DNA from: Bacteroidetes/Chlorobi group bacterium MS-B_bin-24
Lineage (GTDB): Bacteria; Bacteroidota; Ignavibacteria; Kapaibacteriales; UBA2268
DNA: 46,019 bases
Reading direction: 5' to 3'
Assembly (NCBI GenBank): GCA_003731685.1
Contig: RCNO01000018.1
Span: 3,463-49,481 of the forward strand
The position numbers and the translations under genes were made by a program. Below, in pieces: positions 1-9,431 of this stretch (within the stretch, counting starts at the first letter, position 1; the number at the start of each line of letters is the position of its first letter). Under the pieces are notes generated by a model. It had not been told where the DNA came from. It made no database searches and was given only the letters and a program-made list of their open reading frames with translations.

Positions 1-1197
1 TACTTTTCCCGCCCGGGAATCTACGGCAATCCCGACGAATACCCCGATAACGACCGCCGTTTCATTTTCTTTTCGCGGGCGGTTTTCGAGACCGCAAAAG
101 CAATCAACTTTAAGCCCGATATCATTCACTCCCACGATTATCACACCGCATTTGCAATGGCATTTTTGAAATCCTTTTATCGGTGGGAACCTCTTTTCTC
201 TTCGACTGCTGGCGTTTTTACTATTCATAATCTTGCATATCAAGGGATTTTCGACCCTTTGCGCGCAATGGAATTTTCCACATTCGGTATGAAGGAATTT
301 TATCCCGGCTCTTGGTTCGAACATCACGGCAGAGTGAACACGATGAAAGTTGGAATTATGTTCGCCGATAAAATCACCACAGTAAGCCCAAACTATGCAA
401 ACGAAATCCGCTTGCCCTATTTCGGCGAGGGGCTCCACGATGTCCTTTCCCATCGTGCAGCCGATTTAATCGGAATTCTCAACGGTGTTAACTATAAAGA
501 ATGGTCTCCCGAGAACGATTCTCATCTTTTCGTTCGATTCAATTCAAACAATTTCGATGAAGGCAAAAGAATTAATAAATACCAGCTGTTAAAATCTTTC
601 GGCGTCCCTGAATCGGATAATTACGATTTGCCTTTGATTGGTTCGGTAACCCGACTTGCCGAGCAAAAAGGTATTGATTTATTGATGTATTCACTGGAAA
701 ATCATATAATGAACAATTTTTATCGATTTGTTATACTTGGCTCGGGCGAAAGACGCTACGAAGATTTCTTCCGCTATCTGCAATGGGAATATCCAACACG
801 AGCATTGGTTCAGATAGGTTATTCCAATGAATTAGCTCATAGAATAATTGGTTCGAGCGACTATCTGATTTTACCTTCCCGGTATGAACCTTGCGGACTT
901 ACCCAAATGTATGCCCTTCGCTATGGCACAATACCAATTGCACGCTACACTGGTGGCTTTGTCGATACAGTTGAAGAATACAATCCGCAAACCCAAACTG
1001 GCGACGGCTTTACCTTTTACCAATATAATGCCGACGATATGAACTACGCTATTCGCCGAGCTTTGGACATCTATCACGTTGAGCCTCATTGGTCTATTAT
1101 CCGCAAAAATGCAATGCAAAGAAACTTTTCTGCCGAAAAAACTGCAATGGAATACCTTCAAGTTTTCAAATGGGCACTCGAAAAAATTGGAAGGTAG
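1..1197 (+). CDS. glgA: Glycogen/starch synthase, GT5 family (5' end outside window)
   Basis: Transfers glucose from a nucleotide sugar (ADP- or UDP-glucose) to the growing alpha-1,4-glucan in the cytoplasm. The frame is open from base 1, so the gene enters from the left; an ATG at 157 is internal, because the codons before it already encode conserved GT5 sequence (RPGIYGNPDEYPDN, then HSHDYHT). Further family motifs follow in order: KVGIMFADKITTVSP, GILNGVNYKEW, the GT-B second-domain start GSVTRLAEQKG, the nucleotide-sugar binding stretch SRYEPCGLTQMYALRYG, and TGGFVDTVEEYN near the C-terminus. About 398 codons are visible, roughly the C-terminal four fifths of a normal 470-500 residue enzyme. 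It ends in TAG. The next gene starts 28 bases before this stop, suggesting cotranscription. Recognition is firm; only the N-terminus is unseen. Confidence 0.95.
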   Translation, partial: YFSRPGIYGNPDEYPDNDRRFIFFSRAVFETAKAINFKPDIIHSHDYHTAFAMAFLKSFYRWEPLFSSTAGVFTIHNLAYQGIFDPLRAMEFSTFGMKEFYPGSWFEHHGRVNTMKVGIMFADKITTVSPNYANEIRLPYFGEGLHDVLSHRAADLIGILNGVNYKEWSPENDSHLFVRFNSNNFDEGKRINKYQLLKSFGVPESDNYDLPLIGSVTRLAEQKGIDLLMYSLENHIMNNFYRFVILGSGERRYEDFFRYLQWEYPTRALVQIGYSNELAHRIIGSSDYLILPSRYEPCGLTQMYALRYGTIPIARYTGGFVDTVEEYNPQTQTGDGFTFYQYNADDMNYAIRRALDIYHVEPHWSIIRKNAMQRNFSAEKTAMEYLQVFKWALEKIGR

Positions 1198-3182
1198 CCA
1201 CTCTTTCTTTTTTCGATAATTTTTTCAATCCTATAATAACGGGATTTCTGAAAACCCTTGTCGTTTTTCTTTCTTTTTTCTCACTTTATCGGCTTGCACT
1301 ACTTGTTGCAAATATCCAAGAGTTCAAAGATATACCTCTGTCTATCATTCTTCAATCCTTTGTGGTAGGGTTGCGATTTGACCTTTCAGTTTCGCTCTAT
1401 GCACTTTCTCTCTTATTCGTTTTGAATTACTTTTTCTTCTTTTTCAATAGAGAAAATTGGCTTCGATTATTCAATCTCGTTTATTTAACGCTGGTTCTCT
1501 TTGTCTTTGTTTTTCTTTCAGTAGTCGAAATTGAGTTCTATAAATACTTTCATACCCGATTGAACATATATGTTTTCAACATCGAAAAGAATCCCGGATT
1601 TGTAACCAAAATGATTTGGGAATCCTATCCAGTAATCCCGCTTTTGCTGATTGTCTTATTAATCACACTCGTAGGATTTTTCATTTTTAGAAAAATAACA
1701 TTCTCCCGAAAAGTAAAAACTGCTCCTCTGCCGATTTTCAAACTGCTTTCATTTGTTGTTTTCGGTATTTTGATGTTCATAGGAATTCGTGGAACGCTTT
1801 CGGAAAAAACTCCGCTACGCTGGGGTCACGCTTTCTTTTCGACTTACAATGCCTGCAATAAACTTGCTTTGAACGGCATCTTTACACTTTTCGACGATTG
1901 GCTGAAAAATCCACAACGAGAAGAAGACCCCGAAAAAATTTTCACTTCCATAACTCCGAACACTAAAAATCTTATTATTTCTGTACTCGATGATTCTCTG
2001 TCGAAATTCATCGAATTCCCTTTGAGAATGTATGAATTCGATACTCATCCAACGAAACTCAATGTTGTGATTTTTCTTTTGGAAAGTTTTTCCTCGACTA
2101 AAATCGAAGAATACACCAGTCGTGGGATACCATTATTTTTCAATCGACTTAAGTCGCAATCTGTCTACTTCACAAATTTCCACTCCAATGGTATTCACAC
2201 TTATATGGGGGTCTTTAGTTCGCTATTCGGATATCCTAATCTTCTCGGGAAAAATCTGATGGTGCGTAACATTGGACAACAATCGTTCAATGGTTTGCCA
2301 AATATTTTAAAGGAGAACGGATACACTGGATATTTCGGAGTTTCGCACGACCCAAATTTCGACAATATGGCTGGTTTTCTTCGGGGCAATGGTGTTGAAT
2401 TTGTCATTTCGCAGTTCGATTTCCCCCAAAATTTGGTTTTAAGTACACTCGGCATTCCCGACCATATCCTTTTCGAAAGAATGAACACAGTTTTTGCTTC
2501 TGCTCGTCGCCCCTTTTTTGGAATCATTCTTTCGACAAACAACCACGGTCCTTGGATTATCCCAAAAGTTGAAGGGAAAAACTTCATTTCAACTTTCGAC
2601 TATACAGATTGGGCATTAGAACGTTTCTTTGAACTTGCTCAGAAGGAAAAATATTTCGATAGCACGGTGTTCGTTATAACAGCAGACCACGGCGTGGTCG
2701 AAAATCCCCGCTACGACCTTTCGCTCGATGGAGTTCATATCCCTCTGTTAATTTATTGCCCAAGATTCCTAAAACCTGCAGAAATAAACACTATTGGCTC
2801 GCAAATGGATATTCCAAACACAATTCTCTCGATTCTTAAAATACCATTCTTTACGAATAATTTTGGGAAAAACCTTTTCAAATATGCAAGAGAGGATAAA
2901 AAAGGCTTCGCCATCTTCCACGAAAGCCAGACATTGGGAATTATCTACAACGACTGGTTCCTAATCGATAGGCTAAAAGCAAAACCTTCGCTTTACAGAT
3001 ACAATAACGAAGAGCCATTGAAAGATTTTGCAGAAATTTATCCCGATACTGTAAAATTCTTGAAAGAAATTCTCGAAGGTATGTATTATTTCACAACAAA
3101 GATGGTCTTTGAAAGAAAAGTTAGCGAGATTTCTTCTTCAAACGCAAATACACAAGGTAGATTACAACCAAAGCAACAATGA
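1170..3182 (+). CDS. LtaS-like membrane sulfatase/phosphotransferase
   Basis: Alkaline-phosphatase superfamily membrane enzyme of the lipoteichoic-acid-synthase type; in Gram-negatives such proteins are usually thought to transfer phosphoglycerol or phosphoethanolamine-like groups to envelope glycans or lipids, but the substrate here is unknown. About five hydrophobic N-terminal segments (through roughly residue 215) precede a periplasmic catalytic domain with VVIFLLESFSS (metal-binding Glu), SNGIHTYMGVFSSL (candidate nucleophile Thr), STNNHGPW and FVITADHG (Asp-His metal ligands). I chose the ATG at 1170 (MGTRKNW), inside the glgA end, because an upstream ATG at 1089 would overlap glgA by over 100 bases and adds no family-like sequence. 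The last 62 bases overlap the convergent DedA gene. Family is confident; reaction is inference. Confidence 0.88.
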   Translation: MGTRKNWKVATLSFFDNFFNPIITGFLKTLVVFLSFFSLYRLALLVANIQEFKDIPLSIILQSFVVGLRFDLSVSLYALSLLFVLNYFFFFFNRENWLRLFNLVYLTLVLFVFVFLSVVEIEFYKYFHTRLNIYVFNIEKNPGFVTKMIWESYPVIPLLLIVLLITLVGFFIFRKITFSRKVKTAPLPIFKLLSFVVFGILMFIGIRGTLSEKTPLRWGHAFFSTYNACNKLALNGIFTLFDDWLKNPQREEDPEKIFTSITPNTKNLIISVLDDSLSKFIEFPLRMYEFDTHPTKLNVVIFLLESFSSTKIEEYTSRGIPLFFNRLKSQSVYFTNFHSNGIHTYMGVFSSLFGYPNLLGKNLMVRNIGQQSFNGLPNILKENGYTGYFGVSHDPNFDNMAGFLRGNGVEFVISQFDFPQNLVLSTLGIPDHILFERMNTVFASARRPFFGIILSTNNHGPWIIPKVEGKNFISTFDYTDWALERFFELAQKEKYFDSTVFVITADHGVVENPRYDLSLDGVHIPLLIYCPRFLKPAEINTIGSQMDIPNTILSILKIPFFTNNFGKNLFKYAREDKKGFAIFHESQTLGIIYNDWFLIDRLKAKPSLYRYNNEEPLKDFAEIYPDTVKFLKEILEGMYYFTTKMVFERKVSEISSSNANTQGRLQPKQQ

Positions 3183-3732
3183 TTATGAGTACAACTCTCC
3201 AATAAAGTTCCAGAAAGTCTATAGCCACTTTCCAATTTTTTCCCAAGGTGAAACCCAAGTAAACAATTAGAAAATTCCATAGTAGGGCACTAACAGATGC
3301 CAGCAAAGTACTTTTAAGCGTCGACAGTTCCGAAATTCCAGCAAAGAAGGAAATAACGGCCCTTGTCCCCGAAAGGAAACGATTTGCCACGACAATCCAG
3401 TAGCCATATTTCCCGAACCAATGCCGAACTTTGTTCAACGATTCGATGTTGATAAATTTTAGCCTGCCTTCGTCAAGAACCCTTTCCCCAAGTAATTTGC
3501 CAATCAGGAACATAGTTAAAAATCCAAACGAGGAGCCAAGAGTCGAAACAAGAAGAAGCGGGATAAAATCCACTCGACCGAAGCTAATCAAACTGCCAAG
3601 GAAAAGCAAAACAACATCGCTGGGCGATGGAGGAAATAAATTTTCAATGAAAGAAAAGAAAAAAGCCACTCCTAATATTAGGAGCTGAGATACGAATGGC
3701 GACGATAGAAACTCAATTACCTTTTCTTCCAT
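3121..3732 (-). CDS. DedA/VTT-family membrane protein
   Basis: Inner-membrane protein of the DedA family, whose members are linked to lipid-carrier or phospholipid scrambling and envelope homeostasis. It is 203 residues, the usual size. The re-entrant-loop motif is seen as FIENLFPPSPSDVV (residues 28-41), followed by GSSFGFLTMFLIGKLLGE, and the second conserved loop NRFLSGTRAVISFFAGI around residue 117. About five hydrophobic segments and a basic tail (RLKKKSR) are visible. It starts immediately after the stop of the HAD phosphatase gene with no spacer, so it is the last gene of the nitroreductase-ftsH-HAD-dedA run. Its 3' end overlaps the convergent sulfatase gene by 62 bases, so the two transcripts would be complementary at their ends. 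Confidence 0.9.
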   Translation of the reverse strand: MEEKVIEFLSSPFVSQLLILGVAFFFSFIENLFPPSPSDVVLLFLGSLISFGRVDFIPLLLVSTLGSSFGFLTMFLIGKLLGERVLDEGRLKFINIESLNKVRHWFGKYGYWIVVANRFLSGTRAVISFFAGISELSTLKSTLLASVSALLWNFLIVYLGFTLGKNWKVAIDFLELYWRVVLIIIVALVVIYLVYLRLKKKSR

Positions 3733-4257
3733 CTACTCGAATAATTCAAGTATTTCCAAAAGATTATTCACCGAAACATCGGGCTCGATATTTAAAGATT
3801 CATCTGCTAGACCAACAAGAATGGTTTTGATTCCAGCCCGTTTCCCAGCAAGTATATCTTTCGAAGAGTCTCCGACTATCCACGAAAGCGATGACTCGAT
3901 ATTCCATTTCTCTATTGCTTCGATTATCATTCCGGGATTAGGTTTCAAGCGAGGACTAATCTCTTCGTTAGCATCCGTACAATAGAAAACATCATCGAAA
4001 CTTTCGCCCGTTCGTTCGTAAAGTTCCTGAATCATAAATTCATTGATTTGCTTCAGCTCTTCAAGTGTCATCAAACCCTTGCCAACGCCTTTTTGGTTCG
4101 ACACAAGAATAACCAGATAGCCAAGCTCCTTTAACCGGGAAAACACTTGGAAAAAGTCGGGAATGAAATGAAAGTTATCCTTTTGATTAATGTATTCGCC
4201 GACGATTCTGAAGTTTACAATTCCATCCCTATCGAAAAAAACAGCCTTCCGCTTCAC
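3733..4257 (-). CDS. HAD-IIIA phosphatase, GmhB/histidinol-phosphatase-like
   Basis: Small cytoplasmic HAD phosphatase related to D-glycero-manno-heptose-1,7-bisphosphate 7-phosphatase. Visible motifs: FFDRDGIVN (residues 7-15; nucleophile Asp8 and acid/base Asp10), LVSNQKGVGKG (motif II), KPNPGM (motif III Lys) and GDSSKDI (motif IV). Two departures from GmhB: the usual DRDGT has Ile instead of Thr, and the zinc loop with its Cys/His cluster is missing, only one Cys (FYCTDANE) remaining. It might therefore act on another sugar phosphate. The start is GTG, and its GTGA overlaps the TGA of ftsH, which implies translational coupling. No other heptose or LPS gene is nearby. Family confident, substrate open. 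Confidence 0.82.
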   Translation of the reverse strand: MKRKAVFFDRDGIVNFRIVGEYINQKDNFHFIPDFFQVFSRLKELGYLVILVSNQKGVGKGLMTLEELKQINEFMIQELYERTGESFDDVFYCTDANEEISPRLKPNPGMIIEAIEKWNIESSLSWIVGDSSKDILAGKRAGIKTILVGLADESLNIEPDVSVNNLLEILELFE

Positions 4258-6290
4258 TGGTTATTTCGATATTTCCACTTGTTTATCACAGATACTGGTT
4301 GTGTTTCCTTTTCGGATGTTCCATCTATACGCAAGCTTTTCAAAGCACGGAGCTTGTGGATGTTTATTGGTGGCAAATCCTCGCCACGAATCAACATATC
4401 GAGTTCCTCGCCTTCCAAAGTTTCTCGTTCGAGAAGAATTTTGGCAGTTTTGTGTAGTAATTCTTCTTTCTCTCGCAATAAATCTTCGGCTTTCTGATAT
4501 GCATCGAGTAGAATTTTTCGCACTTCTGCATCAATAATTTGGGCGGTTGCCTCGCTGTGGTCACGAGGTTGAGCAATTTCGCGACCTAGGAAAACTTCTT
4601 CGTGCTTGTTTGCAAAGGTAACCGGACCGAGCACCTCGCTCATCCCCCAATCGCATACCATCTTGCGCGCGATATTTGTTGCTCTTTCCAAATCATTGGC
4701 AGCACCTGTGGACAATGTATTGAACACAATCTTCTCGGCGGCTCGCCCAGCCATTAACACTATAAGTTGTGCGGTTAAGTATTCCTTCGAAAGTGTATGG
4801 AAATCTTCCTTTGGCAAAGTTGCTGTAACGCCCAGCGCCCTACCTCGTGGAATAATCGTTACTTTGTGAACGGGGTCGGCATTTGGTACAAACTTTGCAG
4901 CAAGAGCATGCCCCATTTCGTGGTAGGCTGTGATTTCCTTTTCCCGTTCCGAAATCACAAGGCTCTTCCTTTCGATACCCATCAGAACCTTGTCCTTTGC
5001 CGCTTCGAAATCGTACATTGTAACTTTGTCGCTGTTTCGTCGGGCAGCAAGCAAAGCAGCCTCGTTGACGATATTAGCAATATCGGCTCCCGAAAGCCCC
5101 GGAGTAGAGCGGGCAAGCAATTCAAAATCAACATCATCGGAAAGTGGCAATCTTCGAGCATGAACTTTGAAGATTGCCTCCCTGCCTTTGACATCAGGCC
5201 GGTCGACCACAATCTGTCGGTCAAATCTCCCGGGCCGCAACAATGCAGGGTCGAGAACATCAGGCCGGTTCGTTGCAGCAATTACAATCACGCTACTATT
5301 TTGCTCGAAGCCATCCATTTCGACAAGTAGCTGGTTCAAGGTCTGCTCACGCTCGTCGTGTCCACCGCCCAGCCCAGCTCCACGCTGCCGGCCAACTGCA
5401 TCGATTTCATCGATAAATACAATACAGGGGGAATGCTTTTTTGCTTGGTCGAAAAGGTCGCGGACACGACTGGCTCCAACTCCAACAAACATCTCGACAA
5501 ATTCTGCCCCAGAAATTGAGAAGAACGGGACGTTGGCTTCGCCAGCAATTGCTCGTGCAAGCAAAGTTTTCCCCGTCCCCGGTGGTCCAATTAATAGAAC
5601 CCCACGAGGGATTCTACCTCCAAGTCTTTGAAACTTCTGCGGGTCTTTTAGAAATTCGACTACTTCTTCCAGCTCTTCCTTTGCTTCGTCGCATCCAGCC
5701 ACATCTTTAAAAGTAACTTTGTTTTGGCTGTCGGAAATAAGGCGGGCACGAGATTTTCCAAAGGAAAATATGTTTCGGCTCGAGGCGCCCCCGCTTCCAA
5801 TCTGCATCTTCCGCAGAAAGTAAATATAAATTCCAATTAAAACAACCCAAGGAAGAATCGAAATAAAAGTATTCCACCACGGATTATCGGCACTTTCGTA
5901 TTTTATGTTTATTCCTTTCGAAAGCCACAGTTCCTCGGTCTTGGAATCGACAACGCCAAGCTTGGTAACGAAATTACGAACATCGCGAAGGCGTCCTTCG
6001 ATATTTATCTTAACAGGCTCACTCAATTCCCCATGAAATTCATAATCGTTAAGGTGGGATTTCGTAATCACAGCCGAACGGATTTTCCCTTGATTAAGCA
6101 ATTCAAGATATTGATTGTATGGAAGAGGCCATTCGGGTTTTTGTACCGAATTCATCATCATATAAATTGTAATCACACTCGAAAATATAATTAGCCAAAG
6201 CAATAGATTGCGAAAAATCTTTGGCTTCTGGTTTTCACCAAAAAATTGATTCTTCTTGAATGGGTTTTTGTTTTCAGAACCATCAGACAT
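4254..6290 (-). CDS. ftsH: ATP-dependent zinc metalloprotease FtsH
   Basis: Membrane-anchored AAA+ protease that degrades misfolded membrane proteins and short-lived regulators. Layout in 678 residues: transmembrane segment about 27-46, periplasmic domain about 47-135, second transmembrane segment about 139-160, AAA domain with Walker A GPPGTGKT (235-242), Walker [10 protein letters not shown] (about 289-297) and arginine-finger region [10 protein letters not shown] (351-359), then the peptidase domain with zinc site HEMGH (457-461). All catalytic motifs are intact. The ATG lies inside the end of the nitroreductase gene (8-base overlap), and its TGA overlaps the GTG of the next gene, so this is a tightly packed operon. 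Confidence 0.98.
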   Translation of the reverse strand: MSDGSENKNPFKKNQFFGENQKPKIFRNLLLWLIIFSSVITIYMMMNSVQKPEWPLPYNQYLELLNQGKIRSAVITKSHLNDYEFHGELSEPVKINIEGRLRDVRNFVTKLGVVDSKTEELWLSKGINIKYESADNPWWNTFISILPWVVLIGIYIYFLRKMQIGSGGASSRNIFSFGKSRARLISDSQNKVTFKDVAGCDEAKEELEEVVEFLKDPQKFQRLGGRIPRGVLLIGPPGTGKTLLARAIAGEANVPFFSISGAEFVEMFVGVGASRVRDLFDQAKKHSPCIVFIDEIDAVGRQRGAGLGGGHDEREQTLNQLLVEMDGFEQNSSVIVIAATNRPDVLDPALLRPGRFDRQIVVDRPDVKGREAIFKVHARRLPLSDDVDFELLARSTPGLSGADIANIVNEAALLAARRNSDKVTMYDFEAAKDKVLMGIERKSLVISEREKEITAYHEMGHALAAKFVPNADPVHKVTIIPRGRALGVTATLPKEDFHTLSKEYLTAQLIVLMAGRAAEKIVFNTLSTGAANDLERATNIARKMVCDWGMSEVLGPVTFANKHEEVFLGREIAQPRDHSEATAQIIDAEVRKILLDAYQKAEDLLREKEELLHKTAKILLERETLEGEELDMLIRGEDLPPINIHKLRALKSLRIDGTSEKETQPVSVINKWKYRNNQ

Positions 6291-6918
6291 TTACTGTTTC
6301 TCCAATTATTTGCTCAACATTTATTGAATTTCCCCAAAAATTTACAAAGAAATTTTCTTCCAAAGGTCGTCGCCTTCGAGCTTGAAACTCCCTTTCGCGA
6401 TAAGGAGATTCAAGCGAATCGGGATTACCGGGATAGCCAACTGCAATCATCGCCATAGGTTCATACATTTCGGGAATATTGAATTCTTGGACTAATTTTT
6501 TTGCATCGAAGCCTGCCATAGGATGGGCATAAAGACCAACGTCGAATGCTTGAAGATACAAAGACATCGCAGATGCCCCAGTATCGAATTGAGCCCAATG
6601 GTTAACTTCGTTGCTGTTACCACGCCATTTTTTGTAGGCAAATACTCCGATAAGAATTGGTGCATTGCGAACCCACTTTTTATTTCCTTCATCGAGAGTT
6701 TCGAAAGCTTTCTGAAATTCAACAGGCGAGGTAAAGCGATTCCACAGAACAAATCTCCACGGCTCGTCACCACCACACGAAGGAGCCCAACGAGCCGCCT
6801 CGAAAAGGCTGATAATCTTCCATCCTTCGACTTCACGATTTGGGTCGAATGCACGAGCACTCCACCGCCGTGCAATCAACTCATTTATCTTAACTCTTGT
6901 CGTTGCTTTCTTTTCCAT
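6283..6918 (-). CDS. Nitroreductase-family FMN oxidoreductase
   Basis: FMN-dependent NAD(P)H oxidoreductase of the nitroreductase fold, probably cytoplasmic; physiological substrate unknown. Near the N-terminus it has the phosphate-binding pattern RRWSARAFDP, then AARWAPSCGGDEPWRFVLW, and near the C-terminus the glycine motif IAVGYPGNP. Length is about 211 residues, normal for the family. I chose the ATG at 6918 (MEKKATTRV); an in-frame ATG at 6948 would add ten mostly hydrophobic residues encoded by an AT-rich stretch that looks like a leader. It is the first gene of a four-gene minus-strand run ending with dedA, and its stop overlaps the ftsH start. Confidence 0.88.
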   Translation of the reverse strand: MEKKATTRVKINELIARRWSARAFDPNREVEGWKIISLFEAARWAPSCGGDEPWRFVLWNRFTSPVEFQKAFETLDEGNKKWVRNAPILIGVFAYKKWRGNSNEVNHWAQFDTGASAMSLYLQAFDVGLYAHPMAGFDAKKLVQEFNIPEMYEPMAMIAVGYPGNPDSLESPYREREFQARRRRPLEENFFVNFWGNSINVEQIIGETVNV

Positions 6919-7134
6919 TTTTTCAAATAAAAAAAATAATTTAAACATTCCAAAAATTCAATTAAATTAACGATTTAAAAAGTTTGATATTTTATTTGCT
7001 TCCCTTCATAGGGTCTTTTAAAATGTTTCTGCTGAATGGCTGAAATTCTATGAAATTCTGCATAAATGAAAAAAGTTCTGAAAATAGGCTTTTGTAACTT
7101 GCAAAACTTTAGGGCTTTTTCAGTTTTTCATAAA

Positions 7135-7167
7135 AGTCATCGGTTGTTTTTTAAACATCCGATGTCT
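7135..7167. repeat. 33-nt hairpin repeat, copy 1
   Basis: Imperfect palindrome with a 15-base left arm (7135-7149), 3-nt loop TTT and 15-base right arm AAACATCCGATGTCT (7153-7167). The left arm differs from the consensus AGACATCGGATGTTT at two places. The right flank is CTGGA, shared with the two copies near 42 kb. It lies in the spacer ahead of the histidine kinase gene, which argues that the long upstream extension of that reading frame is not coding. Confidence 0.85.
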
Positions 7168-7256
7168 GGATACCCTTCGTTATTGCCCTTTCTCAATCAA
7201 AAAACAATAAGCAACAATTATATTCTATTAATAATTTTCATTTTTCAAAATTTTTG

Positions 7257-7264
7257 TAATTTTG
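7257..7264 (+). promoter_or_regulatory. Putative TAATTTTG -7 promoter element
   Basis: Matches the TAnnTTTG -7 consensus known for Bacteroidota housekeeping sigma factors. It lies 28 bases before the GTG at 7285 and 34 before the TTG at 7291, similar to the spacing seen before crotonase, hemB, secG and trmH in this window. No clear -33 element is seen. Confidence 0.5.
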
Positions 7265-7284
7265 TCATTTTAAATTTTACGCTT

Positions 7285-8529
7285 GTGTGTTTGGAGACAG
7301 AAAACCTTTATAAAGCAGTTCTAATAAATGCTCCTATTGGCTTTGCCCATCATAAAATTGTTTTGGATGAGGATGGGAAACCAATTGATTATATTTTCCT
7401 TGACGCCAACCCTGCCTTCGAGGAATTAACTGGATTGAGCATCGAAAAGATAATAAACAAAAGACTTGGCGAAGTTGCACCAGAAATCCTTAAAGACAAA
7501 TTCGATTGGGTTCGATTTTACGGAAATATTGCTTTGAACGGGGGCAAATACACATTTGTACAATATTCCGATGCTTTGAAACGCTGGTATAAAGTTTATG
7601 CTTTCTCCACGGAAAAATTTTACTTCACAACTTTTTTCCTCGATATCTCCGACGAGTACCAAAAATTACTTGATTTCAAGGAAAAAGAAGAACTTGCAGA
7701 AAAATTTTATCAGGACACGCAGAAATTAGCCGAAGATTTGGCTCTTTCCCAATCCGTTCTCGAGGATGCTCTGTACGAAAAGAATCTGCTACTTTACGAA
7801 ATCACAGAGGTAAAAGAAAAATTGGAAGAGGCTTTGCGCGAAAAAGACAAACTCTTTTCCATAATTGCTCACGACTTGAAAAGCCCATTTTCGGGTTTCC
7901 TTGGCATAGCCAATCTTTTGTCGACAAATATCGAAGATTTGTCCCGCGAGGAATTGATTGAAATTGCCAAAATGCTAAAAGAGTCTGCCGAAAAAACTTA
8001 CAAGTTAATCGAAAATCTTTTGGAATGGTCTCGTGTTCAAAGGGGAATGATTCAATTTAAACCCGACTGGGTTAATCTCTTTTATTTGGTTAACGAAATC
8101 TCGAGCCAACAAGCTGTAAATTTGCAGAAAAAAGAATTGCAATTTTTAAATGAGATTCCCCCCGAATTGGAACTTTTTGCCGATATGAATATGCTTTCAA
8201 CAATATTCCGCAACCTTATCTCCAACGCAATAAAGTTCACCCCACGCGGGGGGAAAGTAATTGTTTTTGCTACCAAGAATGCCGATGGCGAAACCTTAAT
8301 AGCTGTTCGCGACACAGGAATCGGAATACCAGCGGATATGCTTCCTGTTCTTTTCAAAGTGGGAGCCAAAACCTTCCGTCCCGGCACCGAAGGCGAGTCG
8401 AGCACGGGGCTTGGGCTTGTCCTTTGCAAAGAATATGTCGAAAAACACGGCGGCAAAGTCTGGGTCGAAAGCACCGAAGGTTCAGGAACAACTTTCTTCT
8501 TCACAATCCCGAACCAAACGAAGGAATAA
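7285..8529 (+). CDS. PAS-domain sensor histidine kinase (orphan)
   Basis: Soluble-looking sensor kinase. An N-terminal PAS domain (about residues 5-120, with APIGFAHHKIV and DANPAFEELTGLS) is followed by a heptad-like linker (about 120-195), a HisKA domain with phospho-acceptor His in SIIAHDLKSPFSGF, and an HATPase_c domain with N-box NLISNAIKFTP, G1 VRDTGIGIP and G2 TGLGLVLCKEY. The frame stays open upstream to an ATG at 7066, but that stretch holds a palindromic repeat, a promoter-like motif and AT-rich DNA, so I place the start at GTG 7285; TTG 7291 is equally possible. No response regulator is adjacent; the lone receiver protein at 37725-38342 is a possible but unproven partner. The ligand is unknown. 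Confidence 0.88.
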   Translation: MCLETENLYKAVLINAPIGFAHHKIVLDEDGKPIDYIFLDANPAFEELTGLSIEKIINKRLGEVAPEILKDKFDWVRFYGNIALNGGKYTFVQYSDALKRWYKVYAFSTEKFYFTTFFLDISDEYQKLLDFKEKEELAEKFYQDTQKLAEDLALSQSVLEDALYEKNLLLYEITEVKEKLEEALREKDKLFSIIAHDLKSPFSGFLGIANLLSTNIEDLSREELIEIAKMLKESAEKTYKLIENLLEWSRVQRGMIQFKPDWVNLFYLVNEISSQQAVNLQKKELQFLNEIPPELELFADMNMLSTIFRNLISNAIKFTPRGGKVIVFATKNADGETLIAVRDTGIGIPADMLPVLFKVGAKTFRPGTEGESSTGLGLVLCKEYVEKHGGKVWVESTEGSGTTFFFTIPNQTKE

Positions 8530-8617
8530 GGAAAAAGGAATTTACCTCTGCATACTTTGTATGCAAAACGGGGATGCTTTTTTGGTAAAATTTGCAGAAA
8601 TTCCGCTGTTTGTTTTG

Positions 8618-9400
8618 CTATTCTCCGGTGAAGTTTGGCTTGCGTTTCTCCAAGAACGCCAAAGTTCCTTCCTTAAAGTCTTTAGTTCCACACAATTTTC
8701 CGAACCAGCGACTTTCGTATTCCAAACCCTCTGCCAAAGGCAAATAATCGGCAGCCAGAACGCAATTCAAAGCAGTTCGGACGGCAAGTATACCTTTGCT
8801 GAGCATATTTTCGACAAATTCAATTGTTTTGGGCAACAATTCTGCGCGGGGAAATACTTTGTTAACCAAGCCTATCTTTTCGGCTTCGAAAGCATCAATC
8901 ATCGCCCCGCTCAGAATCAGATCCAAGGCTTTCGCTCTACCAACGAGGCGAGGAAGTCGTTGCGTTGCCCCATAGCCGGGAATGATACCTAAATTAACTT
9001 CGGGTTGACCAAACTTTGCGTTTTCCGAAGCAAAACGAATGTGGCAAGCCATCGCAAGTTCGCATCCGCCACCAAGAGCGAATCCATTCACCGCAGCAAT
9101 CACAGGTTTGCCGATGTTCTCGAGTCGATACATAACTTTTGAGCCGTGTTGGGAAAAATGAACACCAGTCAAGTCGTCCGACTCGTGAAGTTCTTTGATA
9201 TCGGCACCGGCAGCGAAAGCTTTGTCGCCCGTACCGGTAAGGATGACAGCATTAATTTCCCTGTCAAGTTCAACCAATTTGATTGCTTCGTTCAAATCGT
9301 TGAAAAGCTGAAAGTTCAAAGCATTCAGCTTATCGGGTCGGTTCAATGTGATAATGCAATAATTATTCTTTTTCTCGTAAAGAATAGTAGAGAAATTCAT
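8618..9400 (-). CDS. Enoyl-CoA hydratase/isomerase (crotonase family)
   Basis: Cytoplasmic crotonase-fold enzyme, most likely hydrating short-chain enoyl-CoA in beta-oxidation or butyrate-type metabolism. It is 260 residues, the standard length. Oxyanion-hole motifs AFAAGADIKEL and NGFALGGGCELA are present. Both catalytic glutamates of classic hydratases are seen, in GGGCELAMAC and in FGQPEVNLGIIPG. The Gly-rich PGYGATQRLPRLVG segment also fits. It stands alone between convergent and tandem neighbours, with its own TAAATTTG promoter-like box and an AGGTGGGCG stretch just before the ATG. Family certain; exact CoA substrate not determinable. Confidence 0.93.
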   Translation of the reverse strand: MNFSTILYEKKNNYCIITLNRPDKLNALNFQLFNDLNEAIKLVELDREINAVILTGTGDKAFAAGADIKELHESDDLTGVHFSQHGSKVMYRLENIGKPVIAAVNGFALGGGCELAMACHIRFASENAKFGQPEVNLGIIPGYGATQRLPRLVGRAKALDLILSGAMIDAFEAEKIGLVNKVFPRAELLPKTIEFVENMLSKGILAVRTALNCVLAADYLPLAEGLEYESRWFGKLCGTKDFKEGTLAFLEKRKPNFTGE

Positions 9401-9423
9401 CGCCCACCTTTTAATGAAAAAAA

Positions 9424-9431
9424 CAAATTTA
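9424..9431 (-). promoter_or_regulatory. Putative TAAATTTG -7 promoter element for crotonase
   Basis: Minus-strand TAAATTTG, an exact match to TAnnTTTG, lying 31 bases before the crotonase start codon. Confidence 0.45.

Noticed and set aside
4606-5710. Plus-strand reading frames opposite ftsH
   Set aside because: ftsH is complete with all motifs; the opposite frames are low-complexity shadows.
7066-7284. N-terminal extension of the histidine kinase with a membrane segment
   Set aside because: The extension contains the 33-nt hairpin repeat and a TAATTTTG box in AT-rich DNA and has no family-like sequence; the PAS domain begins right after GTG 7285.
8549-8565. Hairpin TGCATAC/GTATGCA after the histidine kinase as a terminator
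   Set aside because: The 7-bp stem is followed by AAAACGGGG rather than a T-run; too weak to call.
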